Source: Oligosphaeraceae bacterium (lineage in GTDB: Bacteria > Verrucomicrobiota > Lentisphaeria > Oligosphaerales > Oligosphaeraceae). Taken from it: 38,158 nt of DNA. The notes beneath the pieces were generated by a model. It had not been told where the DNA came from. It saw nothing but the letters and a program-made list of their open reading frames with translations, and did no database searches. The DNA lies in the NCBI GenBank assembly GCA_012799725.1, contig JAAZKR010000212.1, forward strand, positions 1 to 38,158, given 5' to 3'. Shown piece after piece: positions 33,921-38,158 of the stretch. How positions within the stretch are numbered: the stretch's first letter is position 1; each line of letters opens with the position of its first letter. The translations under genes and the position numbers were made by a program.

Positions 33921-34601
33921 TCACGGAGGTTCGGTTATCTGAACTTCAGGAATCAGACCTTTTCGTTCACAACACCACTTGCCTTTTTCATAACAGGCGG
34001 CGCCTTCCGCCATCACTATCCCGTTGCCAGTTTCCAATTGCTCCACAAAGCATTCCGGGAAGACTGCGGAAGGCGCAATCGCCGTCGTGGTCGCCACTTC
34101 AGATGACTGGCTGAGAGCCGGGGCGCAGCTGGTACGGGGCGTTGTCAGAAATGCACCGGCGTTTCCGGGAGACAGGGTAGTATAGACGATTTTCAGCGCC
34201 GAGTCATCCTGGCGGAGACGGAACTGGAAGATCACGCCTTCCGGCTGCTTTTCCATGAGTTTTTTGACATTGACCCAGACTGGGAAGAAATCCAACAGGT
34301 CACGAAGGCCACTCACTTTGTTGTCACCATGATTCGGGCTGCTGCTCCACGGTACATTGCTGCTGTCCTGTTTTTTACCTTCAGTAAAATTACCCTCATC
34401 TTCATCATCATTGATCCAGAATCGGAACGACCCTTTGGTGATCAACAGGCTTTGGTCTTCGTCATTGATTTTGCGGTCGCGGTTGAAGTCCGGGAGCAAG
34501 CCGATTTTGACTACATGGAGTGTTATTTCGTCAAAAACCGGGAAGACGCCAAAAACTGTGCTCTTTGCAAAATCCCGGAAATCATCGTCTACTACTACTT
34601 C
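33921..34601 (-). pseudogene. 5'-truncated remnant of a large acidic protein gene with EF-hand-like segment
   Basis: The frame is open from 34601 to the stop at 33921, but its first 102 bases have no start codon; the only start-like codon (TTG at 34499) is inside the recognisable sequence. The frame reads GVFPVFDEITLHVVKIGLL, then DFNRDRKINDED, which has the DxNxDxxIxxxD pattern of dockerin and EF-hand calcium loops. FRFWINDDEDEGNF and LLDFFPVWVNVKKLME follow. I associate this style with large uncharacterised lentisphaeral proteins. The sequence keeps codon-like structure but lost its N-terminal part and overlaps the end of the 34582-35052 gene by 20 bases. Confidence 0.6.
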
Positions 34602-35052
34602 CTATATCTTCAAAAAAGGGAGTATTTTCCCCAACTACGCGTTCCACTTTTCCATCAAGATCAAAACAAACCGCTATAGACTGTTGGTTAACCTCGTTCC
34701 GACTGCCGTTTTTTTTGTCTTGTCGTAGCAAATAAAAATAAAATGATCCTGTTGTAATTCTCTTCTTTACCGTGTTGTAGATAGGAGATATAAGATCAGG
34801 TTGCCCCAACAGCTTGACAACCTCTTCTTGATCCATGCCTAATTTTACTTTGGCAGAATTCCACTTAATACGTTCTGATCGTTGTTCGTTCGCTTCATAT
34901 GGATAAACAATTTTATCAAACTCAGAACGCTTATCCTCAATTTCGTCCGCAAAACTCATAGCTTCAACACCTAAAACAATTCCGCATACTATAATTAACC
35001 ATCCACAGCATGTACCAACAAGTTTTAGATCAGTCTTCAGCGTTTTACTCAT
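34582..35052 (-). CDS. BamE/SmpA-like small envelope protein (156 aa)
   Basis: An N-terminal membrane segment (about 9-33, LVGTCCGWLIIVCGIVLGVEAMSFA) is followed by a charged linker. The small domain (about 65-150: KVKLGMDQEEVVKLLGQPD, GSFYFYLL, then AVCFDLDGKVERVVG) shows the helix-then-three-strands layout of the SmpA/OmlA/BamE fold. AAGGAGG lies 10 bases before the ATG. The C-terminal GSSSRR overlaps the remnant frame. It may have been the first gene of a pair whose second gene is now truncated. A role in the envelope is inference from the fold. Confidence 0.7.
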   Translation of the reverse strand: MSKTLKTDLKLVGTCCGWLIIVCGIVLGVEAMSFADEIEDKRSEFDKIVYPYEANEQRSERIKWNSAKVKLGMDQEEVVKLLGQPDLISPIYNTVKKRITTGSFYFYLLRQDKKNGSRNEVNQQSIAVCFDLDGKVERVVGENTPFFEDIGSSSRR

Positions 35053-35160
35053 GGCAACTCATCCTCCTTAGATGGTTCTGTCAAATAACATCGGTTAAAA
35101 TGGAATTTAACCCCTTGTTATTGTTTATGTTAGGTTGATTATTGATGGTCTCCCCAAAAT

Positions 35161-35184
35161 GGCGCATCGACAAATTTAGTGGCT
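35161..35184. repeat. Left terminal inverted repeat of the ISL3 element
   Basis: It reads GGCGCATCGACAAATTTAGT then GGCT and is the inverted partner of 35608-35631. The stop codon of the truncated transposase (TAA on the minus strand) lies within it, so the deletion fused the reading frame to the element end. Confidence 0.75.
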
Positions 35185-35436
35185 TCTCAGTGGCCTTGGC
35201 ATCATGTCCAGATGGATGTAAGTCTGGAACTCGCAGGTGTCCAAGTGCCGCCAGACTCGTTCAGGCGCATGGTCGTGCACAGGGCATTCCGCCATGCAGT
35301 CCGGACAGCGAAACATCGACGGCGCATGCTCAAGCCACACATCGACACGAAGTGCGTCGCCAAAGCATTCCACAAGAACCACCTTCCATGGCTTTGGAGG
35401 CGCAATGACACTTTGATAAAAAGCAACTAAATCCAT
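35176..35436 (-). pseudogene. Truncated ISL3-family transposase, N-terminal zinc-finger part
   Basis: The fragment of about 80 native residues reads MDLVAFYQSVIAPPKPWKVV, then FRCPDCMAECPVHDHAPERV and WRHLDTCEFQTYIHLDMMPR. That is the zf-ISL3 cysteine/histidine domain ahead of the helix-turn-helix. The next expected segment (CPEHG-like, then the DDE catalytic domain) is absent, and the frame ends in six residues (PLRSH region) encoded by the left inverted repeat. The start at 35436 is set by family resemblance; a longer frame from 35490 has no support. It cannot be catalytically active. Confidence 0.8.
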
Positions 35437-35554
35437 GTTTTCTCGAATCCGTAAAAAATCGTTTGATTGGCTACGTCGAGAATATACCATTGCCGGCAGG
35501 AATTGTTGCGTTGTTGCTTATTAATCTTGAGGGGGGATTTTTAAGGGTTGCGGT

Positions 35555-35617
35555 CAAACTTAGTGGCTGCTTTTACGACGACTTTCACTCAAAAACCACG
35601 TAAAATCAGCCACTAAA
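35555..35617. repeat. Strong hairpin inside the ISL3 derivative
   Basis: TTAGTGGCTGCTTTTACG (35555-35572) pairs with CGTAAAATCAGCCACTAA (35600-35617), 17 of 18 positions. The inner arm is an extra inverted copy of the terminal repeat sequence. Transcribed from either strand it would fold well, as in hairpins that shield IS genes from outside transcription. Confidence 0.7.
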
Positions 35618-35631
35618 TCTGTCGAAGACCC
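35608..35631. repeat. Right terminal inverted repeat of the ISL3 element
   Basis: Read on the minus strand it begins GGGTCTTCGACAGATTTAGT, a form typical of ISL3-family ends. It is adjacent to copy 2 of the 50-bp repeat, 36 bases outward. Confidence 0.75.
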
Positions 35632-35667
35632 ATTTCAATTTACGTCACTTGAAAAAGCAAACGCACC

Positions 35668-35717
35668 TTTGCAGAATTAAATGCACAAAAAGCGTGCGTT
35701 TAACTTTTCCAGTTACA
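35668..35717 (-). repeat. 50-bp dispersed repeat, copy 2
   Basis: This is an exact inverted copy of 8726-8775, located between the ISL3 remnant and the rhomboid gene. It is followed on the plus strand by AACATTTCAGTTT, a string also present at 33628, which may extend the repeat family. Confidence 0.85.
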
Positions 35718-35816
35718 ACATTTCAGTTTACACGGCAGTCATTGTTTTGTTCATCTCAAATGCGAGTATATTATAGATTTGTCCTCGATATTTTTCCAGC
35801 TTAAAGGTTATTCATT

Positions 35817-36668
35817 ATGTTAAGCGATCGTGACTACATGCGCAATCCACACCAATACGGTCGGCGTCCTGCTATGACACCGCGCATGTCCATCATCAAG
35901 CGCATCATTATAATCAACTGCGTCGTTCATCTGCTCTGCCTTCTTACCGGTGGCAGTCAAAGCCGGATAGCGTTTGCGCTGTCATTAAGTCCAGCTCTAG
36001 TGATGCAAGGTCAAATTTGGCGTCTGCTTACTTACATGTTTGTGCACGGCGGCATCTGGCATCTGTTTTTCAACATGTATGGTGTTTATCTTTTTGGCAG
36101 CTTGCTTGAACGTCCCTTGGGTGAAAAGCGTTTTTTGACGCTATACTTAACCAGCGGGCTTATAGGCGGGTTGTTTTGGACACTGGCCAACTGGGGTTCC
36201 TATGTGCTCTGCGTTGGTGCCAGTGGCGCACTGTTCGGGCTCATGGTAGCTGCCGCCATGGCTTTTCCGCATGCTACGTTCATACTGCTCATACCACCAA
36301 TCCCGATAAAACTCTGGGTCTTGGTTTGGATCTATGTCCTCATAGAATTGCTCTCTTTGTCGGGAGACAGCAATATTGCACATCTGGCACACTTGGGCGG
36401 AGCTCTGGGAGGATTCCTTTATATGCGCCGTCTAGGCAGCAAAGTATCGCTGCCAAAATTTGAATTTCTACGTAAACTCTTCCGAAAGACACCCAAAAGC
36501 CCTTGGGGCAATGCCCAAAAACCGGCTTATTCCGGTGACAAAGCCCCCTTAGACTCAGAGGAACTGGATCGGGTACTGGATCGTATCTCAATAGTTGGCT
36601 ATGAAAATCTCAGCGAAGCAGAAAAAGAAGTTCTGCGTAGAGCCAGCGAAAGACTTAGACAAAGATAA
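35817..36668 (+). CDS. Rhomboid-family intramembrane serine protease
   Basis: This is a six-helix membrane protease that cuts within or near membrane helices. The first membrane segment is at about 27-43, then HGGIWHLFFNMYGVYLFG (about 77-94) and the catalytic GASGALFG (Ser136), with the catalytic His in IAHLAHLGGALGG (about His192). The C-terminal cytoplasmic tail (from about 240, EELDRVLDRISIVGYENLSE) matches the small helical tail domain seen on many bacterial rhomboids. The length is 283 aa. AAAGG lies 9 bases before the ATG. A possible -10 (TATATTAT) lies at about 35768. The substrate is unknown. Confidence 0.95.
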   Translation: MLSDRDYMRNPHQYGRRPAMTPRMSIIKRIIIINCVVHLLCLLTGGSQSRIAFALSLSPALVMQGQIWRLLTYMFVHGGIWHLFFNMYGVYLFGSLLERPLGEKRFLTLYLTSGLIGGLFWTLANWGSYVLCVGASGALFGLMVAAAMAFPHATFILLIPPIPIKLWVLVWIYVLIELLSLSGDSNIAHLAHLGGALGGFLYMRRLGSKVSLPKFEFLRKLFRKTPKSPWGNAQKPAYSGDKAPLDSEELDRVLDRISIVGYENLSEAEKEVLRRASERLRQR

Positions 36669-36791
36669 AGCCAGACAGCGGCTCTGATGCACCGATCCGA
36701 CTGATCCGACTGATCTGTCGTCCGTATGAGTTGTGAACACCAGGATATTTTAAGTTCTCTGTGTTCCAGTATTTTAGCTATAGGTTGCCTT

Positions 36792-37604
36792 ATGTCTTAC
36801 AAGTTCTTAGGTCAGATATTGTCTTTAGTGCGTGCTCGCCGTCCCCTGGTACATCAGATTACCAACTATGTCACGGTCAACGCCTGCGCTAATGCGACTT
36901 TGGCCATAGGCGCCTCACCAATCATGGCACACGCACCCGAAGAAATGGAAGAAATGGTCTCTTTAGCTCAGGCACTGCTTCTTAACATAGGCACGCCGGA
37001 TGAAAACAGCTATAAGGCCATGCTGCTGGCTGGACGCGCCGCCAATACTAGAAATATACCCGTGCTTCTGGATCCAGTCGGTGCCGGTGCCACAGCATAC
37101 AGGACGAAAATCTCAGAAAATCTTCTGCATGAACTACGCATAGCCGTCGTTCGCGGCAATCAATCTGAAATACGCGCCCTACTGCGTCTGTCATCAGAAA
37201 CTCGCGGTGTAGACAGCGTTACAGACCAAGCTGACTTCAGCGCCGTAGCTGCCACAGCAGCCCGGAAATTTAACTGCGTAGTAGCTGCTACTGGTGAAGT
37301 CGACTACATCAGCGACGGCAAAAAATGCCTGGCCATCTACAATCAGCATGCCTTATTGCAGAAAGTCACTGGCACCGGCTGCATGTGCACCGCCTTGGCA
37401 GCTTGTTGCGTTGCTGCTGCTCCGCAACAACCGCTTGAGGCTGCCTGTACCGGCGTAGCCATATCCGGACTGGCCGGTGAAATCGCCGCTGCTAAAATCG
37501 CCCCCGCACTAGGCACTGGCAGCTTTCATACTGAACTCATGAATGCATTCGCCGAAATGAACCCCGGAACCTTGCAAGAAAAAACAAGGCTTAAGTGGGT
37601 CTAA
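36792..37604 (+). CDS. thiM: Hydroxyethylthiazole kinase
   Basis: ThiM phosphorylates 5-(2-hydroxyethyl)-4-methylthiazole to salvage thiamine. It has PLVHQITNYVTVNACANATLAIGASPIM, LLDPVGAGAT, VVRGNQSEI, VVAATGEVDYISDG and VTGTGCMCTALAACC, where the GTGC cysteine is the conserved catalytic one. The start was set at 36792 (270 aa, MSYKFLG), the usual family length; a frame from 36726 adds 22 residues with no ribosome binding site. thiE and thiD are absent here and no TPP riboswitch was recognised upstream. It follows the rhomboid gene by 123 bases, so cotranscription is possible. Confidence 0.95.
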   Translation: MSYKFLGQILSLVRARRPLVHQITNYVTVNACANATLAIGASPIMAHAPEEMEEMVSLAQALLLNIGTPDENSYKAMLLAGRAANTRNIPVLLDPVGAGATAYRTKISENLLHELRIAVVRGNQSEIRALLRLSSETRGVDSVTDQADFSAVAATAARKFNCVVAATGEVDYISDGKKCLAIYNQHALLQKVTGTGCMCTALAACCVAAAPQQPLEAACTGVAISGLAGEIAAAKIAPALGTGSFHTELMNAFAEMNPGTLQEKTRLKWV

Positions 37605-37619
37605 GGCACCGTTCCGAGC

Positions 37620-37645
37620 TAGAGCTGCAAGCTCTATAAATTTTC
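37620..37645 (+). terminator. Weak terminator after thiM
   Basis: TAGAGCT pairs with AGCTCTA across a 3-base loop, followed by TAAATTTT. The stem is short, so it may only pause transcription. Confidence 0.4.
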
Positions 37646-37954
37646 CGTGAACATAGTGGACAGGGTGGACGGGACGGATGGAGCAAAGACGTTTCAGCGT
37701 CCTATGGCGGCTCCGTTCCCATGGCGGCTCCACTACTGTGGCGACCCCATTCCTGTGGCGATGCTGGCTCTATATGGCAGCGTATACTTGCGCCACACCT
37801 CTTGCAGCCTGTTTATGGTCTGGCTTTATTTCAGACAACTGAACCTCAGGTTCAAAAAAGCGAGCATTATTTTTTCTTTATCTGATTATTGACCAATAAT
37901 TTAAGTATGGCAAAAAATTACGTTGTTGAAATTTGACTTGTGAAAATACAGTGG

Positions 37955-38105
37955 CACCTTTTAGCCCGAAAGGCTGCATAATAATAATCCCCGGTGACCG
38001 AACCCGGAGGGCAGGGGAACCGGGGGTGGGCGGCACTCCGAAACCAGCGCCCGGATGGCGATACAAACGAGCTCCTGCCAGAAGCATTTTTTGCAGGATC
38101 ACCTA
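37955..38105 (+). ncRNA. Candidate structured leader RNA (unassigned)
   Basis: Possible stems on the plus strand are AGCC/GGCT around CGAAA (about 37965-37977), GGCAGG (38010-38015) with CCTGCC (38074-38079), and an inner GGGCG (38028-38032) with CGCCC (38048-38052). A possible ribosome binding site and ATG follow (AGGA, ATG at 38107). Conserved-looking pieces are GGTGACCGAACCCGGAG and AGGGGAACC. I compared it by eye with cobalamin, TPP, Moco and ydaO riboswitches and found no full match, so it may be just a GC-rich repeat. Confidence 0.25.
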
Positions 38106-38158
38106 TATGGCAAATCCACTGCTCCCTCTGTGGCGCCCTTGCGGGCGCTGTCTCTTGG

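Larger units (their letters stand above)
35161..35631 (-). mobile_element. Internally deleted ISL3-family insertion element (471 bp)
   Basis: Inverted ends of 24 bases (35161-35184 and 35608-35631) match at 20 of 24 positions. On the transposase strand the start-side end begins GGGTCTTCGACAGATTTAGT, the other GGCGCATCGACAAATTTAGT. Between them lies only the N-terminal part of an ISL3-type transposase. No 8-base target duplication is visible (CCCAAAAT versus ATTTCAAT). A full ISL3 element is 1.3 kb or more, so this is a deletion derivative that could only be moved by a transposase made elsewhere. Confidence 0.8.
37605..38158. other. Terminal spacer, GC-rich with pairing potential
   Basis: This stretch of about 550 bases has no convincing gene. 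It contains the weak terminator, a run of GTGGACAGGGTGGACGGGAC (about 37659-37678), repeated GGCTCC/GGCGAC-type triplets (37700-37760), and the structured region below. ATG at 38107 with AGGA 9 bases upstream opens a plus-strand frame to the window edge (MANPLLPLW...), so a gene may start there. Confidence 0.4.

Noticed and set aside
35153-35639. Target-site duplication around the ISL3 remnant
   Set aside because: The 8 bases on each side (CCCAAAAT and ATTTCAAT) do not match as a direct repeat.
37878-38102. Minus-strand 74-residue frame in the terminal spacer
   Set aside because: It is composed of GC-rich repeat-like sequence with no start signal and coincides with the pairing arms of the structured region.
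37955-38105. Possible c-di-AMP (ydaO) or cobalamin riboswitch
   Set aside because: GGGGAACC and CCGAACC pieces are present, but the spacing and the second half of the ydaO consensus are missing, and there is no B12 box or core matching the cobalamin class.
1-38158. CRISPR array, tRNA or rRNA genes, prophage or defence island
   Set aside because: I saw no regularly spaced repeats with unique spacers, no cloverleaf with anticodon arm, and no phage structural or nuclease-defence genes in the frames.

Overview
The window looks like chromosomal DNA from an anaerobic, Gram-negative-type bacterium of the PVC superphylum, most likely Lentisphaerota (Victivallis-like) or a close relative. This is inference from three things: a TolC/RND/HlyD efflux set, AsmA-like and BamE-like proteins that imply an outer membrane; an NfnAB-type electron-bifurcating pair that implies anaerobic metabolism; and a decayed reading frame whose acidic, EF-hand-like composition I associate with large lentisphaeral proteins. 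No rRNA or tRNA gene was seen, so the assignment rests on protein character alone. Most genes lie on the minus strand; only an alpha/beta hydrolase, a rhomboid protease and thiM lie on the plus strand.

Layout. At 1-1100 there is an unrecognised ORF, a hairpin, and a small very basic protein (68 aa) with its own terminator. At 1431-2381 (+) sits an alpha/beta hydrolase. At 2575-8604 (-) is a compact information-processing block read rplY, pth, rpsF, ssb, rpsR, rplI, a terminator, then dnaB and a radical SAM/SPASM-like protein. At 8943-12330 (-) is a carbohydrate-flavoured cluster: a LacI-family regulator, an M24-fold (creatinase/prolidase-like) protein whose metal ligands are largely gone, and a NodB-type polysaccharide deacetylase. 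At 12737-18542 (-) are envelope genes: a very large AsmA-like protein, mreB, a stand-alone NFACT-R domain protein and uppP. At 18914-21306 (-) is a LemA protein coupled to a membrane protein of unknown function. At 21460-27988 (-) is an efflux operon: TolC, periplasmic adaptor, RND pump and a PII-like small protein. At 28439-33518 (-) are an ArgA-like GNAT, accA, a LysM/L,D-transpeptidase and the NfnB/NfnA pair.

From 33519 to 35816 the window turns accessory: dispersed repeats forming a long imperfect hairpin, a 5'-truncated gene remnant, a BamE/SmpA-like small protein, and an internally deleted ISL3-family element whose inverted ends, truncated transposase and internal hairpin are all visible. 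After it come a rhomboid protease (+), an orphan thiM (+), and a GC-rich spacer with pairing potential that may lead a gene starting at the right edge.

The most unusual signals are not a single large new system. They are the miniaturised ISL3 element, a 50-bp exact repeat shared by two distant intergenic regions with a partial third copy, the ligand-less M24 protein in a LacI cluster, the TTG-coupled LemA partner gene, and the small basic protein at 786-992.
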